In this document: positions 36,301 through 45,693 of the stretch, piece by piece
Position numbering within the stretch: position 1 is the first letter of the stretch
Layout of the letters: every line of letters starts with the position of its first letter
From: Schistocephalus solidus
Lineage: Eukaryota; Platyhelminthes; Cestoda; Diphyllobothriidea; Diphyllobothriidae
Length of the DNA: 64,000 nt
Reading direction: 5' to 3'
Assembly (NCBI GenBank): GCA_017591395.1
Contig: WEDG01004125.1
Coordinates: forward strand, 372,001 to 436,000
Program-made: the position numbers and the translations under genes
The notes under the pieces: model-generated
What the model saw: the letters and a program-made list of their open reading frames with translations, nothing else
Databases searched by the model: none
What the model was told of the DNA's origin: nothing

Positions 36301-37018
36301 ACCTCGTCTACTTCATCCATTTTAAACGTTAATTTGCCCACAGCCTCACCGACGTTGCGGATTATCCGCTTTGCCGTCGCACCGGAAATGACTTGCGCAC
36401 TGGAATGTTTCGGCAGTTCGCCCTCAAACTCCAGAAACTCGACGACTGAAGGGTCTTTTCGAAGGATAGGATGGGTTGTGATGCGATTCATGAAGCTAAG
36501 AAAAAATTAATAAGGTAAAATAAGTACCACTCTAGAGCTTGACGCCTTTTTTCGATGAAGTCATTGTCAGCAGAACTATTCTTTAAGATGCGTATTTTAG
36601 TCGTACCTACTCGGTGATCAATGCAAGAAAATAAACCTACCAATTACGTTTTTCTCAGGAGGATAAGGGATTATTATACCCTTCGGAAGATACTTTCCTT
36701 TTAGTTTTTCATAAAGCCCGAGGAAATCGGAAAATCGCCGCTGAACACACATGGTGCTCTTCTTGAAATAAGACATGGTTGTCTACCGAAAACTATAGGC
36801 ATAAATGTAATAATGACCATAGTCTTCACTGTGTAAACAATGAAAGCAAACATCCCATCCCCGACTTTCTCTGGATTTGAGATTTTTACAAGAAGCATGT
36901 CGCCATCACCGATTTTGGCCGGTTCAACATCTTGGTGAGGCTCTGTTAGTCCAGGCGTTGAAATATCATCTTGATCTGTACATTCTGGAAATAGTTCCTC
37001 ATGTTGTGCGTGAAAATC
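27195..37018 (-). CDS. SNX1/2: Sorting nexin of the SNX1/SNX2/Vps5 family (eight exons, both ends missing)
   Basis: Eight exons (37018-36818, 36782-36641, 36606-36528, 36495-36303, 35338-35245, 34408-34203, 30585-30436, 27347-27195) join with correct phase throughout, giving 406 codons. The product has an acidic linker, then a PX domain (about residues 45-185), then a Vps5-type BAR domain (about 190-406). SNX1/2 proteins dimerise through the BAR domain, bind endosomal phosphoinositides through PX and, with SNX5/6-type partners, tubulate membranes for retromer-linked recycling to the Golgi. Human SNX1/2 are about 520 residues, so roughly 100 N-terminal and 15-25 C-terminal residues are missing. 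Introns are 35, 34, 32, 964, 836, 3,617 and 3,088 bp. No stop or frameshift is seen, so the gene looks functional. Confidence 0.92.
29445..30165 (+). pseudogene. Penelope-like element reverse transcriptase fragment
   Basis: In the opposite orientation to the sorting nexin and inside its 3.1 kb intron, the plus strand reads EAARSLARKYGF, then ARMKKRLDLQEKLKALLRPI and, after frame changes, LR.DDSIVVVS..ADKGGATVLSDKIDYVNKAN. The PADKG block and the following Asp-Tyr-x-x-Lys segment are typical of the N-terminal RT region of Penelope-like elements. A (GAA)n run at about 29,926-29,970 has expanded inside it. Only the first part of the RT is present; the GIY-YIG endonuclease is absent. Confidence 0.65.
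29926..29972 (+). repeat. (GAA)n microsatellite
   Basis: About 45 bases of GAA/AAG repeat lie within the Penelope-like fragment. Confidence 0.9.
30436..30585 (-). CDS. SNX1/2: Sorting nexin exon, BAR helix with KRE motif
   Basis: A 150 bp exon (50 codons, phase 0 at both ends) has a TTTTTATCAG| acceptor and a |GTAAGT donor. It encodes ERVKMYKVFKDNESALRGKR followed by RIEMSPKADRAKIPTLEREI. It corresponds to the [20 protein letters not shown] and NKPDKLQQAKDEI part of SNX1/2. Confidence 0.9.
31811..33006. repeat. Segmental tandem duplication in a sorting nexin intron
   Basis: A composite unit of about 503 bp occurs twice in a row. Block a (ATGATCATGAAACTAATAAC.., 31,811 and 32,502), block b (GCATCAATGGTCAGTTTCAG.., 31,932, 32,124 and 32,625) and block c (GGTGCAAGAACTACTTCCAT.., 32,309 and 32,811) are arranged a-b-b-c-a-b-c. 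The copies are almost identical. The middle b has lost the CTTTCTCC-type bases, so the duplications are recent. Block c stays open for 70 codons on the plus strand and block b for about 60 on the minus strand, but I recognise no domain. It may come from an unidentified mobile element. Confidence 0.85.
33090..33540 (-). pseudogene. LINE reverse transcriptase fragment inside the sorting nexin intron
   Basis: On the minus strand the translation begins RLTDLDYANAMVLQA, corresponding to the RT LTDLDYADDI palm block with both catalytic-site residues after Tyr-Ala altered. It continues with KAPLGIKICQLMEAKVFKFL, LLLNGQSNDDI and RRCLWTRRDI, then after a stop VPLYSCECWAV, the LYGCECWA block of RTE/jockey-like elements. 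It is truncated on both sides and shares the transcriptional orientation of the host gene. Confidence 0.7.
33545..34200. other. Intronic sequence without features
   Basis: Part of the 3.6 kb sorting nexin intron. No coding signal or repeat is recognised. Confidence 0.5.
34203..34408 (-). CDS. SNX1/2: Sorting nexin exon, central BAR domain
   Basis: A 206 bp exon between a CGATAG| acceptor and a |GTAAGC donor encodes 68 codons with the SNX1/2 hallmark HTGLARALGQLADTEDQI (family: NTALSRALSQLAEVEEKI). QFHAVQAESES and EYAKGVLNMMQACR follow. This is the core coiled-coil helix that mediates dimerisation. Confidence 0.92.
35245..35338 (-). CDS. SNX1/2: Sorting nexin exon, start of the BAR domain
   Basis: A 94 bp exon between TTTTCCTCAG| and |GTAAGT encodes YFDRKEEELENWDIQANRLF and continues to VADQHG. 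It aligns to the first BAR helix of SNX1/2 just after the PX-BAR amphipathic linker. It is entered in phase 0 and left in phase 1. Confidence 0.9.
36303..37018 (-). CDS. SNX1/2: Sorting nexin exons encoding the PX domain, with three micro-introns
   Basis: Four exons are separated by introns at 36817-36783 (35 bp, GTCATT..GGTAG), 36640-36607 (34 bp, GTAGGT..GAGTAG) and 36527-36496 (32 bp, GTACTT..CTTAG). The encoded PX domain reads ISNPEKVGDGM at its start, then QRRFSDFLGLYEKL (Arg-Arg-Phe phosphoinositide motif), IIPYPPEKNVIG (proline-rich membrane loop), FIEKRRQALE with the second basic patch, and HPILRKDPSVVEFLE, GELPKHS at the end. After removal of the three introns the spacing equals that of human SNX1/2, which supports the very short introns. 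The exon at 37018 opens after a TGTAG acceptor. Confidence 0.92.
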
Positions 37019-37347
37019 CTACAGGCATCGATTAAGCAAGATACCAGGCATACATTTACATCCACAGCTGAGAGCATTGCAGACGTGAACTTCTTGGGTA
37101 CTAAAGGGGTAGTCCATCGAAGGTTAAAGTATCACGCATGAAACGAAAACCAATCAATTCAATTCAGTTTATTGTGCAAAATAGGCATTTTCAATTCAAT
37201 TTATTGAGGGAAATAGACATGGGCCTTTGAGTACCCTATTTTTAACGTGGAATTAAGTTCGGTGTACAGATAAACCATGTGGGTTGCAAAATTTCAAAGG
37301 TGATCGTCAAATATGGAAAGTGGTGCGTTAGTCTCGAGAGTAAAGTT

Positions 37348-37840
37348 TTTAGGTATTTGTACAATTTACATCTTTGTATCTTTCTTGTTCACCTGAATCT
37401 TTATGATCCCTTGTTTCAATGTGCTAAATAAAACAACAACAGCCAGTTTCAACCGGCATGTTGGACGTCTTCTGTTTTCGCTGCTGCATGTCACCGCTGC
37501 AATCTTGATTGTACTGAACTCTCTAAATTACTTGCAGTCAATTGCAACGATTGATCTTCATTTCTCGATTGCATTTTACTGATCGCCGTCTCAATTGAAC
37601 TTCTGACTTTGCTCCTCATCCTTGATGCATAGCTTTCTGGATTTAGCTCAGAGTTCATTGAAATCCTCAACAACACTCGCTATCTAGAAGCTGCGTTTTT
37701 CGTGAGTCTGCATTCCAACAATCCTCTGACATTTTTGCCGTCCTTTTGTCGTTTGTAGTTTAGACACAATTCTCCACTTAGCGTTAATTTATTTTGTACG
37801 ACCTCGGTTCTTAGCAGTTTCGACCCTCGTCTACACTACA
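37348..37840 (+). repeat. 5' LTR of gypsy copy 1
   Basis: It starts TTTAGGTATTTGTAC (expected TGTAGG) and ends CTACACTACA. It carries an AATAAA polyadenylation signal near 37,427. It shares copy-specific bases with the 3' LTR at 42,041 (AAATAAAACAACAACAG), which the LTRs of copy 2 do not have. Confidence 0.9.
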
Positions 37841-37844
37841 AAAT

Positions 37845-37855
37845 TGGTGACCCCG
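37845..37855 (+). other. Primer-binding site of gypsy copy 1
   Basis: TGGTGACCCCG lies four bases after the LTR and is complementary to the CGGGGTCACCA 3' end expected of tRNA-Trp. It would prime minus-strand synthesis. Confidence 0.75.
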
Positions 37856-37887
37856 CTTTTCTATCATTACGCACCATATCACTTACT

Positions 37888-38856
37888 ATGACGGACAATG
37901 AGACTAACGCAGACTCTCTTGACGTCCATAGCCTCTCTTTCAAATTGCCCCCATTTACGCCGAGCAGCCCTTGCGTGTGGTTTAGGCAGATCGAGGCAGT
38001 TTTCTCGACGCGCCGTATCACCAGTGAACGCACGGGTTATTAATACGTAGTGCAATCACTTCCTTTCGATGTTGCCGTTGACGTCGAGGACCTCCTTTAT
38101 CCTATCCCTGCTGAGGAGCCATACACTCAGTTGAAGGATGCTGTAATTAATCGTGTGGCCAAGTCGGCCAACCGAATGCTGTGTGAGCTTTTCACGCAAG
38201 TCAAACTTGGCGATCAAACACCTTCCCAACTTATGCGACACATGCGTTCTTTGCTTGCTGGTCGTCATATGGATGATGCAATTTTCTGACAGATCTGGCT
38301 GGATAAGCTTCCCCTGCCCATGCAGCAGGTATTGGCTATGCTCGAAACGAGCACCTCATTGGATAAACTAGCCACTCATGCAGACAGAATCATGGAATGC
38401 TACACAAGCGGTACCGCATGTTCTAGTTTTCAACAGACATCGGTGTCCAGTTCCAGATCTGATAATATTGACACTCCTGCTCATCAAGGCACTCCAAAGT
38501 CAGAACGTGACCCTCCCTATGTGACGTTATCATTGTGCTGTAGTGCCTATCGACGGGCCGCACCATCATCTGACCTTTCGCAAGCATCAAATATCGGGCG
38601 TAGCAGTGATTATGAAGATTTAAAGGATACCGTACGCCTTTTATGCACGCAAGTCAGTAACATGTGTTCTATCATCAACAATCTCCAGTCAAATAGTCGT
38701 CAAACATATCAACGTCGACGGTCCAAATCACGGGAACGGAAGACACAGACCGTGTGCTGGTATCATCGTACCTATGGCGTGAAAGCACGCAAGTGTATTC
38801 CACCGTGCAAATTCCCACAGAAGACGCAACAGTTAAACGACAACGCCAGCCAGTAA
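37888..38856 (+). pseudogene. gag: Gag of gypsy copy 1
   Basis: The frame starts at ATG 37,888 and would give 322 residues. The capsid part reads FKLPPFTPSSPCVWFRQIEA, with Trp in the usual CsRn1 position, then LMRHMRSLLAGRHMDD. Near the end [20 protein letters not shown] forms the C-x2-H-x9-C-x3-C motif that replaces the usual CCHC knuckle. In-frame TAA at 38,041 and TGA at 38,287 break it. The other copy has TCA at the first site. The frame overlaps pol by about 100 bases, with pol in the -1 frame. Confidence 0.88.
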
Positions 38857-41800
38857 TGGCGACGGCTGTTGCTGGCCAACCGCGACCCAGTCGCCTCTTC
38901 TTCATCACCGATAAGTCGAGTGGTCTCCGTTTTCTTGTAGATACCGGTGCTGAGGTTAGTGTTATCCCGGCTCCTAGGCGTCACCACCTCAAGCCTTCGC
39001 AGTTCTCATTGCAGGCTGCTAACAACACTGTCATCCACACATTCGGACAACAATCCCTGACTCTTGACCTTGGTCTAAGGGGATGTTTCCAATGGGTCTT
39101 TATCCTAGCCGACGTCCAGTCACCGATTATTGGAGCCGATTTCCTCCCAGATTTCGGCCTTTCAGTTAATTTGAAGCATCGTCGACTCATTGATACCACA
39201 ACCAGACTTTTCACCGTCGGTACGGTCACCTCTGAACCTTCGGTTGGCATACACTTGACTATTCCAAGTTCGCCATTTGCTGACATTTTGAAGGACTATC
39301 CGTCCCTCACTAAACCTTGTCAGTTTACCGAAAAAGTTCAGCACACAGTAAAGCATCACAAAGTTACCACAGGACAACCGGTTCATGCCCACCCACGTAG
39401 GCTTCATCCAGAAAAATTGCGGGTGGCTAGAAGTGAGTTCGAACACATGCTAAATTTGGGGATTATTCGCCCTTCTTCCAGCCCATGGGCTCTCTCCTCT
39501 GCACATGGTCCCCAAGAAATCAGCTGATGATTGGAGGCCATGTGGGGATTATCGTGCTTTGAACAGAGCAACTGTCCCCAATCTGCACCCCATTCCTCAT
39601 ATTCACGATTTTTCTCACATGTTGGCTGGAAAGACTATTTTCTCCAAGATCGACCTTGTGAGAGCATATCATCAAATACCGGTCGCTGAGGAAGACATCC
39701 CCAAGACCGCCATCACAATGCCTTTTGAATTTTTCGAATTTCTCCGCATGCCTTTCGGTTTGCGTAACGCCGCCCAATCCTTCCAGTGGTTTATTGATGA
39801 GGTCTTGTGCGGTCTTTCGTTTACCTGTGTCTATATTGATGACATACTCGTCGCAAGTTCTTCGCCAGCGGAACATTCATCACACTTGCGTCAAGTGTTC
39901 GATCGTTTCCAGCAACATGGTTTGCAATTAAACGTCGACAAATGTCTTTTTGGCGTTCCTTCTGTTGATTTCCCTGGTCATCACGTCGATCAGCATGGAA
40001 TCACACCACTTTCAGAGAAGGTGCAAAGCGTTTTATCTTTTCCGTCTCCGAAGACCCTCACACAACTGCGACGTTTTATTGGACTTATCAATTATTACCG
40101 ACGTTTCATTCCCAACTGTGCGGCAATACTGGCTCCATTGACTGATATTTTGAAGTCGAAAGCCAAGCCGATTGAACTTTCACCGGCAGCTCACTCAGCT
40201 TTTGAGGCAGCAAAGAAGGCCCTCGTTGATGCGACCATGCTGCACCACCTCAACTCTGACGCTTCTACGCAGTTGATTTTGACCACTGACGCTTCCAACA
40301 GTGCTGTCGGCGCAGTCTTACATCAACAGGTGAATAACCAGTTGCAGCCATTGGCTTTCTTTTCACAGAAGCTTCAACCGGCGCAGACTCGCTACGGTAC
40401 TTTCTCTCGCGAGCTCCTGGCTATATACCTGGCTATTCGTGATTTTCGCCACCTATTAGAGGGAAGAAATTTTCGGGTTCATACCGACCACAAACCTCTT
40501 ACTTATGCCCTCAAGGCCAAACCAGATAGGTACTCGCCCAGAGAAGTGCGTCACCTTGACTTTATCTCGCAGTTTACTGCTGATATCCGCTTTGCCCGAG
40601 GCAGCGACAATGTCGTTGCTGATGCATTATCGAAACCAGGCATCAACACCTTGTCATTCAAATTCGACCTGGCGAAGCTTTCAGGCCTCCAACTAGAAGA
40701 CGAGTCCATTGCTGGTCTGCGTAAATCTAGTACTCTGCAGCTTCGAGATGCACCACTTTCCAGCATCACCAGGTACGATTTTATGCGACTGGTCCACAGG
40801 CACTCCCCGACCTGTTGTTTCCATTATCCTGTTGCATCCTGGCATCCGCGCCTGTCGCAAAATTATTGCTGCTCGCTTTGTCTTGCCAAAGATGAATTTC
40901 GACATCGCCCTTTGGACTAGGCAATGTTTCGCGTGCCAGAAAAACAAAGTGCATCGCCATACCTTTTCCCCACCAAGCACATTTGTTGTTCCGGACGTTC
41001 GATTCCATCACGTTCACTTAGACTTAGTTGGGCCGTTACCACCTTCACGTGGGTACACACATATTTTCACAGCAGTCGACCATTTCACACGATGGCCAAT
41101 TGCAATTCCGATATCGGATACCTCGGCAGAAAATATTGCCATGGTCTTCTGCATCAATGGATTGCCAATTTTGGTGTGCCAGCCACCATTACCACTGACC
41201 GCGGAAGCCAGTTTCAATCTTGTCTCTTCCATGAGTTCACTAAACTTCTCGGGTGTGCGCACATCACGACAACGGCATATCACCCTGCTTCTAACGGCCT
41301 CGTGGAACGACTGCATCGTCAACTTAAGACAGAACTGATGTCTCACTCAGACACAACGGCGTGGAGTGACAACTTACCCCTCGTCCTTTTGGGTATTCGA
41401 TCAGCTGTCAAAGAGGACATTCAATGTACTATGGCAGAACTTGTATACGGTACACCTCTCCGCCTTCCCGGCGAATTTGTGCAGCCTCTCACTGTAGACA
41501 CTAGCTTGTCAAATGATTTCGTTCAACAATTGAAACAGCGCATGGCTCAATTGCGTCCAACTCCCACTCGCCTGACATCCAAACGCATTTTTGTGCAAGA
41601 CGACCTTAAATCTGCTCCATTCGTCTTCGTTTGGCACGACACAGTTCGCAAGCATCTTTGTTCCCCTTATGATGGCCCATACAAGGTGCTTCAACGGATG
41701 GACAAGTATTATGTCATACAGAAGAATGACAAGACTGACACAGTCTCCATCGTCAGACTCAAGCCAGCTTATCTTGAGTGCGTCCCACCGCCCGTTGCTC

Positions 41801-41979
41801 CATCCAATTATTCCGTACCGTCACCAACCATGCCATCTATGTCGGTCCCGTCCACTCAACCTTCACACTCGACCACCCCACCCACACGTTTTGCTACTTC
41901 TTCTTCACCACAACGCATTTCCTCTCGTCCTGGTAGACATATCCATTTTCCTGCCAATCTTAAGGACTTTGTCGTATAA
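38754..41979 (+). pseudogene. pol: Pol of gypsy copy 1 (protease, RT, RNase H, integrase)
   Basis: Protease: [13 protein letters not shown] near 38,931. [26 protein letters not shown] and YIDDILV (39,832, catalytic pair intact). RNase [27 protein letters not shown] and [11 protein letters not shown]. Integrase: [30 protein letters not shown] and [12 protein letters not shown] (the D, D, E residues), then a C-terminal tail ending [10 protein letters not shown] at TAA 41,979. Breaks relative to copy 2 are a one-base gain near 39,489 (GGGCTCTCTCC), loss of several tens of bases near 40,820 that removes the first His residues of the integrase zinc motif, and a one-base loss near 41,148. The element is dead although the RT core is intact. 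Confidence 0.9.
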
Positions 41980-42040
41980 TTTTTTGCTTTTTTGCATCGA
42001 GCGTTTTTTTTGTACAACAAACGCTCTGGTGAGGAAGTTG

Positions 42041-42532
42041 TGAAGATATTTTTACAATTTACATCTTTGGATCTTTCTTGTTCACCTGAATCTTTATGAT
42101 CCCTTGTTTCAATGTGCTAAATAAAACAACAACAGCCAGCTTCAACCGGCATGTTGGACGTCTTCTGTTTTCGCTGCTGCATGTCACCGCTGCAATCTTG
42201 ATTGTACTGATCTCTCTAAATTACTTGCAGTCAATTGCAACGAGTGATCTTCATTTCTCAATTGCATTCTACTGATCGCCGTCTCAATTGAAATTCTGAC
42301 TCTGCTCCTCATCCTTGATGCATAGTTTTCTGGATTTAGCTCAGAGTTCATTACAATCCTCAACAACACTCGCTATCTAGAAGCTGCGTTTTTCGTGAGT
42401 CTGCATTCTAACCATCCTCTGACATTTTTGCCGTCCTTTTGTCGTTTGTAGTTTAGACACAATTCTCAACTTAGCGTTAATTTATTTTTTTCACCTCGGT
42501 TCTTAGCAGTTTCGACCCTTGTCTACACTACC
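42041..42532 (+). repeat. 3' LTR of gypsy copy 1
   Basis: It is preceded by a purine tract GGTGAGGAAGT and starts TGAAGATATT. It ends CTACACTACC directly before the AGTT duplication. It is nearly identical to the 5' LTR at 37,348. Confidence 0.9.
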
Positions 42533-42589
42533 AGTTAAATTCCTCATTGCTACGGCTCATTTTGGAGCATAATACTGTCAAGGTTCATT

Positions 42590-43265
42590 TTAAAACTTTC
42601 CAGCGATGTTAAAATTACAGCATCTACAGTGAGGGCATACCGTGGTTTTACCACTTTGACAGAGAAGGAGAACTTGCGCACATGCAGCCTCAGCCTGCTG
42701 GACGCGCAGTTTCAATGGTTGATCTATGAGATGGGTCATGGCAGCAAATTCAAAATATTCTAAGAATTTCAGGCTACAATACAATACATTGACAGGGCGG
42801 AATATCTGTAGGAGCTCCCAGCGCATTTGCCTATAACTCAAAAGATTTAGATTCGTTAGGTAGGTTGCATATGGCAAGGAGCTTTTACTCCTAACCATTT
42901 TGGTGCCTCTCCTTTCTAGTCTTTCGAGGCATTTCTGATCTTGAACTGTCCAAGGTCTCTGGGCTTGCACATAATATTCCACATGCGGCCTAACGAATGT
43001 TCCAAAATTCTTAGCGAAAAGATCTTCATTGAAATCCAAAAAGGCTCGTCTGATGACATGCAACACAGCCATTGCGCTCTTCGCTACTCTCGACCAGTGT
43101 GAGGACGGTTTTAAGGTGGTGCTTGTCAGCACACCAAGGTATTTTTGGGTTTCCATGTCTTGTAAGACTTCAAATGTCGGCAGATCCGTATGGGTTTCCT
43201 AAGCGAATTATTGTACACATATTGACGTTAAACCGCAAAAGCCACTGATTCGACCACACCTCTAA
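42590..43265 (-). pseudogene. LINE RT C-terminal fragment (minus strand)
   Basis: The minus strand reads VWSNQWLLRFNVNMCTIIRL, then YLGVLTSTTLKPSSHW, NFGTFVRPHVEYYVQ and CLERLERRGTKMV. This is the thumb/C-terminal region of a CR1-like LINE (family blocks W..KFN..KC, YLGV.......S.H, VRP.LEY, LE.VQRR.T). A frame change near 43,195 separates the first block. The fragment is cut at about 43,265 and at the LTR side, and its catalytic core is missing. Confidence 0.7.
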
Positions 43266-43284
43266 CCGAGTAGTTTATCTTTGA

Positions 43285-43765
43285 CGATTATTTCCTCCAG
43301 TCTCACCTCCGAGATGGTTGTAAAAAGTAGCTCTGGCTATTATATGATCTCTTCCACGACAAGGAGCGTTCCAAACCCTCACATGTTGTTATCATCACCA
43401 CGGTCCTATCTCATTGCATCGTACCAATCCTATCAACTTAAGCTACTATTTTTTAGGGAAGCATTTTTTCTACTAGTGTTTTTTAATTGGGTGCTCTCTG
43501 AACTTTGCCCTGGTTCTACTCGTAGAAGTTTTTTCACTGTTTTTTACTAGTTTGCCATATAATTCAAAGATTGTTGACTATTGTTTTAAAAATTACGAAT
43601 CTTTGTGAATGGGATGTGTCAACCATACTACACATTTCTGTTCTTTCGTAGGGTTGCTCTGACAGATCAGTGAGCATTCACTTTGTATTTTCTTATACCA
43701 TGGTGCTAAGTTTGTAATAAATGGGCCCTCTGGGCCTTAAATATACAATTTATTTATTATTTATA
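43285..43765 (+). mobile_element. CR1-like LINE 3' UTR fragment
   Basis: The sequence parallels 48,665-49,125 and 50,110-50,590: TCTCACCTCC..GGT.GT..A.A..AGTAGCTCTG, CACGACAAGGAGCGTTCC, then GGGCC.TCTGGGCCTTAAATATACAA and an (ATTT)n tail. It is the 3' end of the family described at 44.8-50.6 kb, 5'-truncated in the usual LINE way. Confidence 0.75.
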
Positions 43766-43770
43766 CCAAA

Positions 43771-44794
43771 TACTCATCACCTGATACTGCCACCACCACC
43801 AGCGATGGGGGACTCCGTTCTAACCTGTCCTCATTGCGCCCGCACATTTACCTCAAACATCATCCTTGTCGGTCACTTGCGAATCCATCGCACGGAGGCT
43901 AGTGAAAAAGTACCCGGGGCTTCGACATACAGTCGCCGCGCCCACCTCCACTGCCCTCACTGCTCTCGCACCTTCACACACTACATGGGCCTATTAATTC
44001 ACACGCGGCTCCTGCAATAAACCACCATAGGCTAAACCATATTAGCGCACAACACCTGCGCGATACATGCCTAAAACCCCAACCATAGTAATGTACCCAA
44101 GAACATCACGGTTTCTTAGAAAAAATTGCTTGGAATGCTTCTATTCTGACGCTTACGCCAGACCACGCCATTGGCCCAGTATATGTGCTGTGTGTGTTGA
44201 GTGGCTTACCGGTGGACTTGGAGTCAAACGGCAATGAGTCCTTCTTATCCCCTGGTTACGTGAATCCTGGTGTGTGCGTTATACGGGCCAGGTCGTGCTG
44301 TGTCGTGCAAAGACGGGAACGCCGACCCGTCAGCCAATGTGTCCACTCTCACATCAAATAACTGACCGGCTCTAAAGGTGATTGGATTGAAGAGTTGGGG
44401 AGAGAGTGATGTTGACTACTCAGCGCATTTTTTCCTCATTATAGACAATCTGACGCATTTTTATCCATCACGGTGTGGGTAAAAGCCGTGGCTTGGAAGG
44501 TTGACAACTGACGGGATAACTCGGAGTATATGGTCAGTTCAGTGCATGCGTTTGTGCGCAACGGATGACTGCCGGACTGAGAAATGGGCTACAATGGCTC
44601 CTTCTTAGTATGACCTTTATGGCACTCCCACTCAGTTGGGATCCGAGCCATCCCTCTATTTTGCTGTTGTGTTCTTGTTTGGTGTTGGACCACAATGTGT
44701 GGGCTTGTACCCTCTCCTATCTCCGGTTTTCTTGACTCTGTCTTCACACTGGGTCCATGTGCGGAAGTGGAACAGAGAGTGAGGAAGATGCATC
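43771..44794 (+). mobile_element. Zinc-finger LINE, copy 2 (5'-truncated)
   Basis: The 3' part of the LINE at 11-16 kb starts inside the finger spacer. Two C2H2 fingers (CPHCARTFTSNIILVGHLRIH and CPHCSRTFTHYMGLLIHTR) are joined by ASEKVPGASTYSRRAHLH and end at TAA 44,018-44,020. The 3' UTR follows with the same two related units (GTTTCTTAGAAA.. near 44,110 and GTGGCTTGGAAGG near 44,488) and the CCCTCTCCTATCTCCGG block near 44,709. The second finger has lost its last His. Confidence 0.8.
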
Positions 44795-45328
44795 CGGCCT
44801 CCTCTCCTTGACTTCATTGGTTCCTACTTGTCTAACCACAGCCAGAAGGTCTTAGCAGGTAATAGCTATTCGACGCCTCAGCCGATCACGAGTGGCGTTT
44901 TTCAAGGCACCGTTCTAGGTCCCCTTCTCTTCATTCTGTACATGAACGAAATTTCAACTTTACTCACAAATTCACAAAATTTCGTTTATGCTGACGATCT
45001 CAAGTGCATTTTTTCATTTTCAAAAGACACTGCTAATAGTTGCGTTGACAAAATCAACACTGATCTACTTATGCTCTCACGCTGGAGCTGTACTTGGCAG
45101 ATGGAATTTTATCCATCCAGGAGCAGTTTCATGTGTTTTGGCCCTGCAAAGCTTCCTGGACCCTTAGTATTTCAAAATAGTACACTTTTAGAACGATCAA
45201 CCATAAAAGACTTAGGTCTAAGTTACACGAATAAGCTAGCATTATCGCCTCATGCAGATCGAATTTCTGCAAAGGCTGCACAGATATGTGGTTTTATATC
45301 GCATAATTTCTTCCTTCCGGAAATAAAG
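44795..45328 (+). mobile_element. CR1-like LINE A, 5' part (RT), interrupted by LINE B
   Basis: The reading frame runs LLDFIGSYLSNHSQKVL, SGVFQGTVLGPLLFILYMN and FVYADDLKCIF (YADD intact), then TWQMEFYPSRSSFMCFG and TIKDLGLSYTNKLALSPHA to FFLPEIK. Text then jumps at 45,329 to the 5' end of another element, and the missing continuation (LNLYRMF..) resumes at 49,134. The four bases AAAG stand at both junctions. LINE A is therefore one old copy split by insertion of LINE B. Confidence 0.85.
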
Positions 45329-45693
45329 CAAGGCGCGCAGGTCGATTTTCAAAAGCTAAGTGAAATCTAAAATTTAAACGTTTTTTTTCGTTTATACTGT
45401 CGTTATTGGCTTAATTGCAGATAAAATTTTGCATTTCTAGCCCTTAATCGTATATAATTACCTGTGGTCTTTGTCTTTAACATTAGGTTGAACTATACAG
45501 TGTCATATTATTCACCTGACATAGCCTCATTTCTCGTTTTCAACTTTTAACGAATTTATTTGTTTCCTGCTATCTTTATTGACTAAATTGCTGATAAAGT
45601 TTTGAATTTCTAGTCTTTAGACAACTACAACTTGCTATCCCTATAAATCCCTGTAGAAAACGTAGAACTATAAAGCGCTAAGATAGAATTAAG

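Larger units (their letters stand above)
37348..42532 (+). mobile_element. Ty3/gypsy LTR retrotransposon, CsRn1-like, copy 1
   Basis: A complete element of 5,185 bp is flanked by the 4 bp target duplication AGTT (37,344-37,347 and 42,533-42,536). LTRs are 493 and 492 bp, and a primer-binding site TGGTGACCCCG follows the 5' LTR. Gag is followed by pol in the -1 frame with the order protease, RT, RNase H, integrase, which is the Ty3/gypsy order. A Cys-His-Cys-Cys gag motif and a tRNA-Trp-type PBS are features described for the CsRn1 group of flatworm gypsy elements. It lies just upstream of the sorting nexin exons in the opposite direction. Gag has two stops, and pol has at least two frameshifts and a deletion. 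Confidence 0.92.
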
